Below are positions 38,951 to 51,195 of a DNA stretch of 64,000 nt, piece by piece. The translations under genes were made by a program, and so were the position numbers. Numbering within the stretch: the first letter of the stretch is position 1; each line of letters starts with the position of its first letter. The DNA is from Sphingobacteriaceae bacterium (lineage in GTDB: Bacteria; Bacteroidota; Bacteroidia; Sphingobacteriales; Sphingobacteriaceae), in assembly GCA_024645045.1 (NCBI GenBank), contig JAHEGO010000001.1:1-64000 (forward strand), read 5' to 3'. The notes beneath the pieces were generated by a model. It searched no databases and had not been told where the DNA came from. It saw nothing but the letters and a program-made list of their open reading frames with translations.

Positions 38951-39520
38951 TTAATATTTAATACTGTTGAGTAGTTCTTCGCTCATTGGTTTTGTGGTTG
39001 ATGGAAAATATTTGATTAATTCGCCATTTTCATCAATTAGGTATTTATTAAAGTTCCAATTAGGCTGCTGGCTATTCCAGCCATTGGCATCTTTATTTGC
39101 TAACCATTTAAATAAATCACAAGCGTTGTTGCCAACAACATCAACTTTTTCGAAGAGCTGAAATGTTACCCCATAGTTTTTTTGGCAAAAACTCGCAATC
39201 TCGTGGTTATTACCTGGTTCTTGACCTCCAAAATTATTTGCAGGGAAACCAAGTATTATTAAACGATCACCATATGCTTTATGTAAGGCCTCTAGTGCTT
39301 CATATTGAGGGGTAAAGCCGCATTTTGATGCTGTATTAACAATTAATACTTTTTTGCCTTTATAAACAGAAAAGTCAATCAACGTTCCGTCAATTGCTTT
39401 CATTTTAAAAGCGTAAAAGTTTTTAGTGCTAGTATTTTTTAATTCAGCAGGCTTGCTTTTTACTTGGTTAAAACCCAAACATGAAGTAAGCAATGTTAAT
39501 AGTGGAATAAATATTTTCAT
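38951..39520 (-). CDS. Glutathione peroxidase family protein
   Basis: VNTASKCGFTPQYEALEALH and GFPANNFGGQEPG motifs; signal/lipobox-like N-terminus. Confidence 0.94.
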   Translation of the reverse strand: MKIFIPLLTLLTSCLGFNQVKSKPAELKNTSTKNFYAFKMKAIDGTLIDFSVYKGKKVLIVNTASKCGFTPQYEALEALHKAYGDRLIILGFPANNFGGQEPGNNHEIASFCQKNYGVTFQLFEKVDVVGNNACDLFKWLANKDANGWNSQQPNWNFNKYLIDENGELIKYFPSTTKPMSEELLNSIKY

Positions 39521-39577
39521 AATCTTTTAACGATTGACGTTTGTTTTTGTTTTATTTTTTTAGAAAATCTAAATACA

Positions 39578-41305
39578 TCATTTGCTTGTAAGGGATTTGT
39601 ATTTTTTTGCTCGTTGCTTGAGTTCTTTTTCAACTTGTTCAGAATACCCTATGCTTTCTTTGCAGCCTTTTAAAATAGATTTCCATATTAAGTTAAAAAA
39701 ACCTTGTTGCGGCTTTCTTTTAAGGTAAAACTGAGGTTGTATGAATTTGCCATAAACTGATGGATTATCATTAGAAAGCACCATTACATTTGCTAAAAAT
39801 GAATATAATTTATGCTGCTTAAGTTGTTTATCTCTGTTATCAAATTCTAAAACCCTAACTCTTAAATTTTTATATTTCATTGAAATATTAGCATCTAAGC
39901 CGTTTTCATTTCCTTTTAGGTTTATTTTTAACTGTTGCAATTTGCAATTTGCAATTTCAATTTTAGCCAAAGGATGCAATATGGCATTTAACTTTGCCAA
40001 ATTATAAACACCCATTTCACCTTTACAATAAAAAGACCTTAGCGAATCGCCGTAAAATAAGCCAAGATTCAGTGAAGTTTTAGCTTCATTATTGAGCATA
40101 AATGCCAAGTCGACTTTCAATAAGTTATTTTCTAGAATTTGAGACGGCTCATTACTAAAATTACTAATACCTCCACTTGTATTTTTAAATGAAAAATCCC
40201 AGCGTAAATTATTAGCGGGCAATTTTTCGGAGTAATTTATGTCTCCATTTACTATTTTGATATTATTTATTGTAATAGGAAAGTTTATATCAAATGGTAA
40301 TTGTTGAGGAAACTTTCTTTCTTTAAATGGATTAATTTCGAAACTTTTATTCAAATGAATTTTACATTTCATTTTTTCTACTGTTAATAGATCTGCATGA
40401 AATTTTTGTAAATAAATAAACTGCTCAAAATTAAAATTCGAAAAATTTAATCTTTTAAAAGCAAACTCATACCTTGTTTTTTGAAACCCAAATTCATCAC
40501 AAAAATCAGACTCTTGACGATTAGGCGTAATGTTTAAATTGTATACATTAAAGCCTTTAGATGCAGTGCTTGCAGTGCATTCCTCAAAATTAATACGATA
40601 TAGGCTGTCGTTACTTGTATATGAATAATCTCGTACGGTTAGCCCCACATCATCTGCATAAAATGCTTTGTGATTAATAGATGATTGAGCATTTATATTC
40701 AAATTTTTTACATAAAAATTGGAAAGGAATATGCGTTGTCTATTTCTTTTTAATGCGCTATCAATTTGTAAACAAAGTGTAATATTTTTTAGGTAAATAT
40801 TCTTGATATTTAACGATAGCATTGAATTTTTAATCAATTCATAAGGGTGTTGAAATTTATTTCCCTTCAATTTATTTTTCGTTGCCATTGCAGCATTATA
40901 ATAAACTGCTATGATTGGTTTTTCTATTTGTAATTGATTAATGAACAATTTTTTATTGAAGTAGAATTCAATTGGATGTGTGTTTTTAATTTCCAGTTTT
41001 TTAATGATAATGCTGAATAAATAAATAGGGGCTTCATTATTACGATACAGTTGATGATAAACTGATGCATTTGGTTTCAACCTTAAGCTGTCAATACTGA
41101 AATTTCCAGTCAAGAAATTAATGTGTATGTCTTTAAAGGCAACACTATATAAATTATTGGTCGATGCTTCGATATTTTTTCGGATAGCATTGGCAACGCT
41201 CGGTTTCCAATACCAAGCTAAAGAAAAGGCGCACAACATCACAACAGTTATAAAAACTGCCAAAACTTGTAATATTCTAAGCCCAACTTTCTTGTTTAAA
41301 TGCAT
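39578..41305 (-). CDS. Hypothetical AsmA-like / DUF748-like envelope protein
   Basis: Single N-terminal TM followed by long beta-rich region (SVAFKDIHINFLTGNFSIDSLRLKPN...); family assignment tentative. Confidence 0.6.
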   Translation of the reverse strand: MHLNKKVGLRILQVLAVFITVVMLCAFSLAWYWKPSVANAIRKNIEASTNNLYSVAFKDIHINFLTGNFSIDSLRLKPNASVYHQLYRNNEAPIYLFSIIIKKLEIKNTHPIEFYFNKKLFINQLQIEKPIIAVYYNAAMATKNKLKGNKFQHPYELIKNSMLSLNIKNIYLKNITLCLQIDSALKRNRQRIFLSNFYVKNLNINAQSSINHKAFYADDVGLTVRDYSYTSNDSLYRINFEECTASTASKGFNVYNLNITPNRQESDFCDEFGFQKTRYEFAFKRLNFSNFNFEQFIYLQKFHADLLTVEKMKCKIHLNKSFEINPFKERKFPQQLPFDINFPITINNIKIVNGDINYSEKLPANNLRWDFSFKNTSGGISNFSNEPSQILENNLLKVDLAFMLNNEAKTSLNLGLFYGDSLRSFYCKGEMGVYNLAKLNAILHPLAKIEIANCKLQQLKINLKGNENGLDANISMKYKNLRVRVLEFDNRDKQLKQHKLYSFLANVMVLSNDNPSVYGKFIQPQFYLKRKPQQGFFNLIWKSILKGCKESIGYSEQVEKELKQRAKKYKSLTSK

Positions 41306-41398
41306 TTTCTGCTGTCCGATATACTAATATAGGCTAAATTGCCGGTTTATTTAATAATTCAATAAAAATTAAAAACTGACATTTTTTCAGATTTTTAG

Positions 41399-41406
41399 TA
41401 TTTTTG
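41399..41406 (+). promoter_or_regulatory. Putative Bacteroidota -7 element TATTTTTG upstream of miaB
   Basis: Match to TAnnTTTG 10 nt before ATG at 41416. Confidence 0.4.
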
Positions 41407-41415
41407 TACAATCAT

Positions 41416-42843
41416 ATGGAGCAAATTAAAGAGATATTTCAAAAAGAGCACGACGAACAAAGGCAAGGCGAAGCTACCATGATTGAATCGCCAATTGCAA
41501 ATGATCATGCTCGAAAACTATACATAGAGAGTTATGGCTGTGCCATGAATTTTGCAGATTCTGAAGTGGTTGCGGCAATCATGTTAGAAATGGGTTTTCA
41601 GACAACAGCTGACCATAAAGAAGCCGATGTTATTTTCGTAAACACCTGTTCTATTAGAGAAAATGCAGAACAGAGAATTCGCAAAAGACTCACCGATTTT
41701 AGGTCGCAAAAAATAACAAAACCCGGAACTATTGTTGGGGTGTTAGGTTGCATGGCTGAAAGGCTGAAAGCCAAGTTTATGGAAGAAGAGAAGTTGGTTG
41801 ATTTGGTAATTGGCCCTGATGCATATAGAGATTTACCCGTTCTATTATCCCAAATTGATGGCGGACAAAAAGCTATCAATGTATTATTGTCTAGAGAAGA
41901 AACTTATGCAGACATAACACCTATTAGATTAAATACAAATGGCGTGAATGCTTTTGTTTCAATCATGCGTGGTTGCGATAATATGTGTTCCTTCTGTGTT
42001 GTACCATTTACAAGGGGTAGAGAGCGAAGCAGATCTGCAAATTCTATCATCAACGAAGTAACAGAATTATTTGAAAGCGGATATCGTGAAGTGGTTTTAT
42101 TAGGACAAAATGTAGATTCATATAAATGGGTAAACGAATCAACCAACGAAGTTGTTAATTTCGCTAAACTTTTAGCAATGGTTGCGCAAGTAAATCCATT
42201 AATACGTGTAAGATTTTCTACATCACATCCAAAAGATATTACAGATGAAGTGTTACAAACAATTGCCGACCATGCAAATATTTGTAATTCCATTCATCTG
42301 CCTGTTCAATCTGGAAGCACTAGTGTATTAGATAGAATGAACAGAAATTATTCTAGGGAATGGTATTTAAATAGAATTGATGCCATTAGAAGAATTATTC
42401 CTGGTTGTGCAATTTCAACAGATATTATTACTGGTTTTTGTGGCGAAACAGACGAAGAGTTTAACGATACTTTAAGCATGATGCATTACGTAAAGTTCAA
42501 TTATGCCTATCAGTTCTCTTATTCTGAAAGACCCGGTACGCCTGCAGCAAAGAAGATGAAAGATGATATTGATGAGCAGACAAAGGCAAGACGTTTAGAC
42601 CAAGTAATTGCTTTGCAAAGAGGCCATAGTTTAGAAAAATTAAAAGAGTTTGTTGGTCAAATTCATGAAGTATTAATCGAAGGGTTTTCAAAAAAATCTA
42701 CAAATGATTTTGCAGGAAAAAACGATCAAAATGCAGTTGTGGTTTTTCCTGCAGATAACAGATTTAAAAAAGGAGATTATGTAAAAGTTTTAATCGAAAC
42801 TTGTACATCTGCAACTTTAATTGGTAAAATTATTAACGAGTAA
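41416..42843 (+). CDS. miaB: tRNA-2-methylthio-N6-dimethylallyladenosine synthase
   Basis: [15 protein letters not shown], radical [26 protein letters not shown]; likely start MEQIKEIF at 41416. Confidence 0.96.
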   Translation: MEQIKEIFQKEHDEQRQGEATMIESPIANDHARKLYIESYGCAMNFADSEVVAAIMLEMGFQTTADHKEADVIFVNTCSIRENAEQRIRKRLTDFRSQKITKPGTIVGVLGCMAERLKAKFMEEEKLVDLVIGPDAYRDLPVLLSQIDGGQKAINVLLSREETYADITPIRLNTNGVNAFVSIMRGCDNMCSFCVVPFTRGRERSRSANSIINEVTELFESGYREVVLLGQNVDSYKWVNESTNEVVNFAKLLAMVAQVNPLIRVRFSTSHPKDITDEVLQTIADHANICNSIHLPVQSGSTSVLDRMNRNYSREWYLNRIDAIRRIIPGCAISTDIITGFCGETDEEFNDTLSMMHYVKFNYAYQFSYSERPGTPAAKKMKDDIDEQTKARRLDQVIALQRGHSLEKLKEFVGQIHEVLIEGFSKKSTNDFAGKNDQNAVVVFPADNRFKKGDYVKVLIETCTSATLIGKIINE

Positions 42844-42850
42844 AAACAAC

Positions 42851-44131
42851 ATGGAATTACAAGTTATAAAAAACAGGTTTGGTATAATCGGGAATTCACC
42901 TTTATTAAATAGAGCTATTGACATAGCAACTCAGGTTGCTCCTACAGATATTTCTGTTTTAATTACAGGCGAAAGCGGAAGCGGTAAAGAAGTATTTTCA
43001 CAAATCATTCATCAATTAAGTGCGAGAAAACACGGTCCTTTTATAGCAGTTAACTGCGGCGCAATACCCGAAGGAACAATAGATTCAGAGTTATTCGGAC
43101 ATGAAAAAGGTTCTTTTACAGGAGCACACGAAGCTCGAAAAGGTTATTTCGAAGTGGTAAGTGGAGGAACTATATTTTTAGATGAAGTAGCGGAACTTCC
43201 AATTGGTACACAAGCAAGGTTATTAAGAGTTTTAGAAACAGGCGAGTATCTCAGAGTAGGTTCTTCTAAAGTTCAAAAAACAAATGTACGAATAGTTGCT
43301 GCCACAAATGTAAACGTATACGAAGCAGTTCAACGCGGAAAATTTCGCGAAGATTTATATTATAGATTAAATACAGTCCCATTAAAAGTTCCTTCTTTAA
43401 GAGAAAGAAAGGAAGATGTTTATTTATTGTTTAGGAAATTCATATCAGATTTTTCGGTTAAATATAGAAGTCCAAATATTCAATTAAATGAAGAAGCTAG
43501 GGCCATACTAGAAAATTATTCTTGGCCTGGAAATATTCGTCAATTGAAAAATGTAGCGGAGCAGATTTCGGTCTTACAAAACGGCCAACAAGAAATTGAC
43601 GCACAGGAGCTCATCAAATATTTACCCTTTGAACAACCGATGAGTGGCTTGCCTGCTCGTTTAGGCCAGCATTCAGAAAACGATTTTTCCGAGCGAGATA
43701 TTTTGTATAAAGTCTTATTCGATATGAAGAAAGACCTTACCGATTTAAAGAAGGTTGTGTTAGATTTATTGCAAAATTCTGGCACTGCAAATGAATTTAT
43801 TGCAGACAATACGAGCATTATCAATAAATTGGTTCAAGAAATTAATCCTACAAATATTGACATGGCAGGGTTTCAAATGCCAATGCAAGTAAATCCTGTA
43901 AGCCAACCTAGCAGCAACTTTCAACCAAATAATTTCCACGCTACTCCATATAAACTAGAAAGTCCGATAGAAGAGGTGGAAGAAACCTTATCTTTGGAAG
44001 ACAAAGAAATAGATTATATTAAAAAGGCTTTAAAAAAGCATAAGGGAAAGAGAAAATTAGCAGCTCAAGAACTAGGCATATCAGAGCGAACCTTATACCG
44101 AAAAATTAAAGAATATGACATCAATCTTTAA
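42851..44131 (+). CDS. Sigma54-dependent AAA+ transcriptional activator without receiver domain
   Basis: GESGSGKEVFSQIIH Walker A, HEKGSFTGAHEARKGYFE (GAFTGA loop), FLDEVAELP Walker B, C-terminal Fis-type HTH KRKLAAQELGISERTLYRKIKEY; likely start MELQVIKN at 42851. Confidence 0.95.
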   Translation: MELQVIKNRFGIIGNSPLLNRAIDIATQVAPTDISVLITGESGSGKEVFSQIIHQLSARKHGPFIAVNCGAIPEGTIDSELFGHEKGSFTGAHEARKGYFEVVSGGTIFLDEVAELPIGTQARLLRVLETGEYLRVGSSKVQKTNVRIVAATNVNVYEAVQRGKFREDLYYRLNTVPLKVPSLRERKEDVYLLFRKFISDFSVKYRSPNIQLNEEARAILENYSWPGNIRQLKNVAEQISVLQNGQQEIDAQELIKYLPFEQPMSGLPARLGQHSENDFSERDILYKVLFDMKKDLTDLKKVVLDLLQNSGTANEFIADNTSIINKLVQEINPTNIDMAGFQMPMQVNPVSQPSSNFQPNNFHATPYKLESPIEEVEETLSLEDKEIDYIKKALKKHKGKRKLAAQELGISERTLYRKIKEYDINL

Positions 44132-44639
44132 CATAGCAAAAAAAGCTAGCGGCGTATTTTTTATAATATTGCTGTTAACCTTGAGCGCATGCGGAATTTA
44201 TTCTTTTACAGGTGCTTCTATTTCACCAGATACAAAAACGGTGTCGGTTACATTGTTTCAAAACAATGCCAATTTAGTTGTGCCTACTTTAAGCCAGACC
44301 ATTACCGAGTCATTGAAAGACAGAATAGTTACGCAAACTAATTTGCAAATTACTAGAAGTGCTGCTGATATTGAGTTTGAAGGTCGAATTATAGATTACA
44401 GTGTAAAACCAATGTCACTTCAAGGCAATAACCAAACTTCACAAAACAGATTGAGTATTTCCGTTAAAGTGAAATACGTCAACAAAAAAGAAGAAGCTAA
44501 AAGTTTTGAATATACTTTTACAAGGTATGCCGATTTTCCAGGAACAAAAAATTTAGCCGAAGTAGAAAACGAATTAATAAAAACTATTTCGACACAATTA
44601 ATAGATGATATTTTTAACAAAGCATTTGTAAACTGGTAG
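44115..44639 (+). CDS. lptE: LPS assembly lipoprotein LptE
   Basis: LLTLSACGIYSFTGASISPDTKTVSV...LSQTITESLKDRIVTQTNLQI; ATG overlaps the upstream gene end. Confidence 0.85.
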   Translation: MTSIFNIAKKASGVFFIILLLTLSACGIYSFTGASISPDTKTVSVTLFQNNANLVVPTLSQTITESLKDRIVTQTNLQITRSAADIEFEGRIIDYSVKPMSLQGNNQTSQNRLSISVKVKYVNKKEEAKSFEYTFTRYADFPGTKNLAEVENELIKTISTQLIDDIFNKAFVNW

Positions 44640-44640
44640 T

Positions 44641-45633
44641 ATGAATTCAACAAATATTATTGCTTACATAGATCAACCAGCTAACATGGACAAGTCGGCA
44701 TTGCCTGTCTTGAAATCACTCATTGATGAATTTCCTTATTGCCAAACATTTCATTTATTAAACGCTAAAGCGCAACATAATACCAATGAAATTATGTTTG
44801 ATACAACCTTGCGCCAAACAGCTGCCTATGCTGCAAATCGGAAGGTGTTGTATTATTTAATTCATGAGCAAAAAGCGAAGACAATATTGCCATCACCTGA
44901 ACCTACAGCGGAATTTAATGCTAATGCACTTGATGTTATTTCTAATGCGGAAACGGAAACAATTGCAGCAGTTGAACCACCACTTGAAAATATTTCAATT
45001 AGCCCTATTGATGTTACCGAAGAGAAAATTACAAACACTGAAATTATTTCAGCAACAAATTCAGAAACAGACATAACAATAAAAGAAGAAATATTGCCAG
45101 AAGAAACTCAAAACAACGACGGCACTTTTTCTTTTACAGAATGGCTTCAAAAAAAATCAAAAAATCAAATAGTAAACCCAAGTTTGACTTCAAACTTATC
45201 TGAAAGCAAACCTCAAATAAAATTAGACACATCAGAGCAAATTCAATCTTTGATACAAGATGAGATTGGCGAATTGATTTTGGGAAATGTTTTCAGCGAA
45301 GGATATTTTGCAAGTGATGCAGCCTTAGCTAAAAAACCAATTGTTGGAAATCAAAAACAAGAGGCTTTAATTGAAAGTTTTATTCAGTCCGAACACCCTA
45401 AAGTAATTAAGGTGAACAAAGATGAAAAGGTTATTAATTTAGAGAATAAAGCGAAAAAGAGTGCCATTGACTCACAAATTCCAGTCAGTGAGACTTTGGC
45501 TGCAATTTATGTCAAACAGAAACTTTTCAATAAAGGAATTGAGGCTTATGAAAAATTAAGTTTGAAATATCCCGAAAAAAAGGCTTACTTTGCTTCCCTT
45601 ATAGAAGAAATTAAATCAGAGATTAACAAATAA
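44641..45633 (+). CDS. Hypothetical protein with C-terminal TPR-like segment
   Basis: C-term SETLAAIYVKQKLFNKGIEAYEKLSLKYPEKKAYFASLIEEI. Confidence 0.75.
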   Translation: MNSTNIIAYIDQPANMDKSALPVLKSLIDEFPYCQTFHLLNAKAQHNTNEIMFDTTLRQTAAYAANRKVLYYLIHEQKAKTILPSPEPTAEFNANALDVISNAETETIAAVEPPLENISISPIDVTEEKITNTEIISATNSETDITIKEEILPEETQNNDGTFSFTEWLQKKSKNQIVNPSLTSNLSESKPQIKLDTSEQIQSLIQDEIGELILGNVFSEGYFASDAALAKKPIVGNQKQEALIESFIQSEHPKVIKVNKDEKVINLENKAKKSAIDSQIPVSETLAAIYVKQKLFNKGIEAYEKLSLKYPEKKAYFASLIEEIKSEINK

Positions 45634-45644
45634 AATAGCACAAA

Positions 45645-46004
45645 ATGTATACTTTTTTAATAGTAATTGCCTTAATTATCAGTGTTTTATTAATTTTAGT
45701 GGTTTTAGTACAAAACCCTAAAGGCGGAGGATTATCTTCTAGTTTTTCATCGTCAAACCAAGTAATGGGTGTTAAAAAAACAACTGACTTTTTAGAAAAA
45801 GCGACTTGGACATTAGCAATCGCACTTTTAGTAGTTTGTTTAGTAATCAATATGGTGAAACCAAGCGCAGAAGAAGGCACTACAGAGCAATCTGCGGTAC
45901 AAGAGCAAATTGACAATGCTTCAACAGCGCCTCAAACACCAGCAGCTAATATGCCAGCAAATTCAACATCAGCAGTACCTGCAGCAGCAGATACTACAAA
46001 ATAG
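45645..46004 (+). CDS. secG: Preprotein translocase subunit SecG
   Basis: ILVVLVQNPKGGGLSSSFSSSNQVMGVKKTTDFLEKATW. Confidence 0.94.
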   Translation: MYTFLIVIALIISVLLILVVLVQNPKGGGLSSSFSSSNQVMGVKKTTDFLEKATWTLAIALLVVCLVINMVKPSAEEGTTEQSAVQEQIDNASTAPQTPAANMPANSTSAVPAAADTTK

Positions 46005-46022
46005 TTTCAGTAAATCCATTTT

Positions 46023-46052
46023 AAAAACCCTCGCAAATAGCGGGGGTTTTTT
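46023..46052 (+). terminator. Intrinsic terminator
   Basis: aaaaccctcgc aaata gcgggggttttttattt. Confidence 0.8.
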
Positions 46053-46212
46053 ATTTGTGTCAGGCTGTCACGCTTCCTGCCTTAATTGACGTATAAAAGG
46101 GCCTTAAAAATGAAAAATTGTCGCTTTTGATGTCTAAAATTAAGCAAAAGTCTAATTGGCATAGCTTGTGATAGATAGGGGTAAATTGTTAAACTTTTAA
46201 TATTAAAAAAAT

Positions 46213-48158
<1,946 letters not shown>

Positions 48159-48173
48159 TCATTTTCTCAAAAC

Positions 48174-48227
48174 ACATTGCATAAAAAAAGTCCTCATCAA
48201 ATGATGAGGACTTTTTTTATGCAATGT
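48174..48227. terminator. Bidirectional terminator within a perfect 26-bp inverted repeat (2-nt spacer)
   Basis: acattgcataaaaaaagtcctcatca aa tgatgaggactttttttatgcaatgt. Confidence 0.88.
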
Positions 48228-48237
48228 TAAAATGATA

Positions 48238-48798
48238 TTACAAGTTTACTTTAACATTAAAACTTAATTTTGCTTTAACGTATGTTCTTGTATTGATGCT
48301 GGTATTTACACCACCTGTTAATCTAACTTTGAAAGTTGGTTTAGCTAAGTAAGGAACAATGTTAACAACGGTAGTATCTACCACTAAACTAATTGGGTTT
48401 GTGTTTTGTGGTACTGGGCTTAAGGTTGCAATGTTTTGAAACAAAGCGCCTGTTGTATCTTTAGCAATTGCAGCAGTCATGTTAGACAACGCATTGAAAT
48501 TGCCACCCGCTAAAGAATTACCAGCTGAGTCAACCATGGTTAATTTAAATTCTGTTAAAGTAATAGATTCTAATAAGTCTCTATCAGCATTATTAGCTGC
48601 TAAGATTGAATCTAATCCAGAAGGGACTACACCAATAGTGTCTAATGCACCAGTGCTATCTACTTGGTCAAATTGAAATCTTACTTCTTGTGTAAGAGGA
48701 ATAGTTACAGCAACGCCTAAATCGTTACAAGAAACTAAAATTGTCGATCCCAATAAGATCGTTCCAGCAATTAAGCTATGGAGTAAAGTTTTTTTCAT
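48238..48798 (-). CDS. Hypothetical lipoprotein
   Basis: MKKTLLHSLIAGTILLGSTILVSCNDLG lipobox; 186 aa. Confidence 0.8.
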   Translation of the reverse strand: MKKTLLHSLIAGTILLGSTILVSCNDLGVAVTIPLTQEVRFQFDQVDSTGALDTIGVVPSGLDSILAANNADRDLLESITLTEFKLTMVDSAGNSLAGGNFNALSNMTAAIAKDTTGALFQNIATLSPVPQNTNPISLVVDTTVVNIVPYLAKPTFKVRLTGGVNTSINTRTYVKAKLSFNVKVNL

Positions 48799-48874
48799 AT
48801 GGATTGTTTTTTAATTACACATTGATAGCACAAAGTTAAGGATAATTTTTTTATCCAAAAACCCTTAAATAAGG

Positions 48875-50005
48875 CTACTGCGCTAGTTCATTTACATATT
48901 GAATCACTTCATAAGGGTGATTATTCACCTTTTTTTCACCTCTTTTTTTGCCTAAACGAACAATTATGGTGTTTTTGCTTGGGACAACAATAATGTATTG
49001 CCCCAAAATACCCCTGCAATAAAATGCTGGAACTTTAGCGTTTTGTAACACCCACCATTGGTAGCCATAATAGTCTGTTTGATTTCCAAATTCATCTTTT
49101 AAGCCATTACTTTCTGTTGAAACAGTTACCCAATTACTATCTACAATTTGTTGGTTATTCCATTTACCTTTTTGTAAATATAATTTTCCAATTCTTGCAA
49201 AATCACGCGCGTTGGTATAAAAACAACAAAATGCTTTTTCATCTCCATCCGCGTGGTCGATGCTCCATTTTGCATCGTGTTCTGCTCCAATTTTTGACCA
49301 TAATTTTTCAGATGCATAAGCAGCATTGGATTTTCCAGTTGCAGCACTTAGTACTAAACCCAACAATTGGGTGTCACCACTTTTGTATTTAAACTCAGTG
49401 CCTGCAGGCTTTTCAGCCTTTAATGAAAATACTAATTTCTTTAAGTCAGTTCCATAATATGCATCTGTAGTTTGATTGATAGGCGTACTATAAGATTCGT
49501 GAAAATTTAGCCCCGAAGACATTCTTAATAAATCTTTGATGGTTATTTTCGCAAGCTCACCAGTATTATATGTCGGAAGATATTTTCCTATAGGGTCATT
49601 TACGCTCCCTATTTTTCCTTCATCGATTGCAATTCCCACTAAAATACTGATGATGCTTTTTGCCATTGAAAAAGAATTAGAATAGGAGCTATCTCCATAG
49701 CCATCCCAGTATTCCTCATATTTTATGGAGTCGTTTTTAATCACTAGAAACGCAACCGATTCGGTCTCTGTAAGTGTTTTTCTTAGGGAGTCTGAAAGCG
49801 GTATAGCGTTTTTGTCTAATGCGCTAGGCCAAGGTGTTTTAGTGCCATTGTTTGGAACTGTCCTGTATTCGAAAATGTTTAAATCATCGATGTTGGCTTG
49901 TTGATGTATAAGTGCCTTGTAAATATAAGTAGTACCAGTTGCCCAAATTGCTAGATTAGCTAATAAGACAATCGCAATTCCATAACGAATTATTTTTTGT
50001 TTCAT
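48875..50005 (-). CDS. Serine hydrolase (class C beta-lactamase family)
   Basis: SFSMAKSIISILVGIA (SxxK), YKSGDTQLLGLVL (YxN-like). Confidence 0.92.
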   Translation of the reverse strand: MKQKIIRYGIAIVLLANLAIWATGTTYIYKALIHQQANIDDLNIFEYRTVPNNGTKTPWPSALDKNAIPLSDSLRKTLTETESVAFLVIKNDSIKYEEYWDGYGDSSYSNSFSMAKSIISILVGIAIDEGKIGSVNDPIGKYLPTYNTGELAKITIKDLLRMSSGLNFHESYSTPINQTTDAYYGTDLKKLVFSLKAEKPAGTEFKYKSGDTQLLGLVLSAATGKSNAAYASEKLWSKIGAEHDAKWSIDHADGDEKAFCCFYTNARDFARIGKLYLQKGKWNNQQIVDSNWVTVSTESNGLKDEFGNQTDYYGYQWWVLQNAKVPAFYCRGILGQYIIVVPSKNTIIVRLGKKRGEKKVNNHPYEVIQYVNELAQ

Positions 50006-50733
50006 GATGCTATAATTTCCATTTCAAATAAATCAGCTAAGTGTTTTTTTAGTTTTGTTTTCACTATTTCAAAATCAACTTTTTCACCAAGTTCAGCCTC
50101 CATAGATGTCACCGCTTTGTCATCGATTCCACATGGAATAATATTTTTAAAATGCGCTAAATTAGTATTTACATTAAATGCAAAACCATGCATGGTTACC
50201 CATCTACTACACCTTACGCCCATGGCACAAATTTTCCTAGCCTTAAAAGGATTGTCGCTCTCTAACCACACGCCTGTTTGACCTTCAGAGCGACCACCTT
50301 GAATTCCATATTCTGCTAATGTTAATATTACAGCTTCTTCTAGTAGTCTTAAATATTTATGAATATCTGTAAAAAAATAGTCTAAATTTAAAATAGGGTA
50401 ACCTACAATTTGTCCTGGTCCATGATATGTTATATCACCACCTCGATTTATTTTATAGAAACGTGCATGATTATCAATTAATCCTTTTTCGTCTAAAAGC
50501 AGGTGTTCTATTTTTCCGCTTTTACCTAAAGTATATACTGGCGGATGCTCGCAAAAAATTAAATAATTTTTAGTAGGATCATTGCTGTTATTTGTTCTGT
50601 TTGCAGTTTTAATTTGAACAATTTCTGCAAACAATTTCTCTTGTTGATCCCATGCTTCTTGGTAATCAATTAAACCCCACTCTTGAAATTCGACGGGTAT
50701 TTTTTTTGTCTCAGCTGATATTAAATCTTGCAT
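50002..50733 (-). CDS. lipB: Octanoyltransferase
   Basis: FCEHPPVYTLGKSG, RGGDITYHGPGQIVGYPILNL, KICAMGVRCSRWVTMHGFAFNV. Confidence 0.95.
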   Translation of the reverse strand: MQDLISAETKKIPVEFQEWGLIDYQEAWDQQEKLFAEIVQIKTANRTNNSNDPTKNYLIFCEHPPVYTLGKSGKIEHLLLDEKGLIDNHARFYKINRGGDITYHGPGQIVGYPILNLDYFFTDIHKYLRLLEEAVILTLAEYGIQGGRSEGQTGVWLESDNPFKARKICAMGVRCSRWVTMHGFAFNVNTNLAHFKNIIPCGIDDKAVTSMEAELGEKVDFEIVKTKLKKHLADLFEMEIIAS

Positions 50734-50789
50734 AAAAGCAATTGAAGTTTAAAATCAAAGTTACAAACTTTATAGATTGTATAATTGAT

Positions 50790-51146
50790 ATGGCAATACA
50801 TAATGATTTTGGAAGAGAAGGAGAACAAATAGCCAAGGCTTATTTAGTTAAGCAAGGCTATCAAATAATAGCTGAAAACTATCAATTTAGCCATGTAGAG
50901 ATAGACTTAATAGTCCAAAAGAATAAGATACTTGTTTTTGTGGAGGTAAAGTCTAGAGGAACTTCAAAGTATGGTCACCCAGAAAACTTCGTAAATAAAG
51001 ATAAGCGCAAATACCTTAAGCGGGCTGCAAGAGCATATCTTGCAGGTGCAGGTCATCGAGGCGAAGTGAGGTTTGATATAATTGCAATCATCAAAGAACG
51101 GCATCTTTTCAAAGAGCTGAAACACTTTGAAGACGCATTTTTTTAA
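50790..51146 (+). CDS. YraN/UPF0102 family nuclease-like protein
   Basis: FGREGEQIAKAYLVKQGYQIIAENYQFSHVEIDLIVQKNKILVFVEVKSR; likely start MAIHNDFG at 50790. Confidence 0.92.
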   Translation: MAIHNDFGREGEQIAKAYLVKQGYQIIAENYQFSHVEIDLIVQKNKILVFVEVKSRGTSKYGHPENFVNKDKRKYLKRAARAYLAGAGHRGEVRFDIIAIIKERHLFKELKHFEDAFF

Positions 51147-51183
51147 AAGGCGTTTTACACTTTTGCATTGTCAATCAATTTCT

Positions 51184-51191
51184 TATTTTTG
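51184..51191 (+). promoter_or_regulatory. Putative Bacteroidota -7 element TATTTTTG with TTTG at 51162-51165, upstream of prfB
   Basis: TTTG-N18-TATTTTTG; ATG of prfB at 51196. Confidence 0.4.
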
Positions 51192-51195
51192 TTTC

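Noticed and set aside
46060-46200. Possible sigma54 (-24/-12) or CIRCE element upstream of groESL
   Set aside because: tgtcacgcttcctgcc and tggcatagcttgtg lack the invariant GG/GC combination, and no TTAGCACTC-N9-GAGTGCTAA is present.
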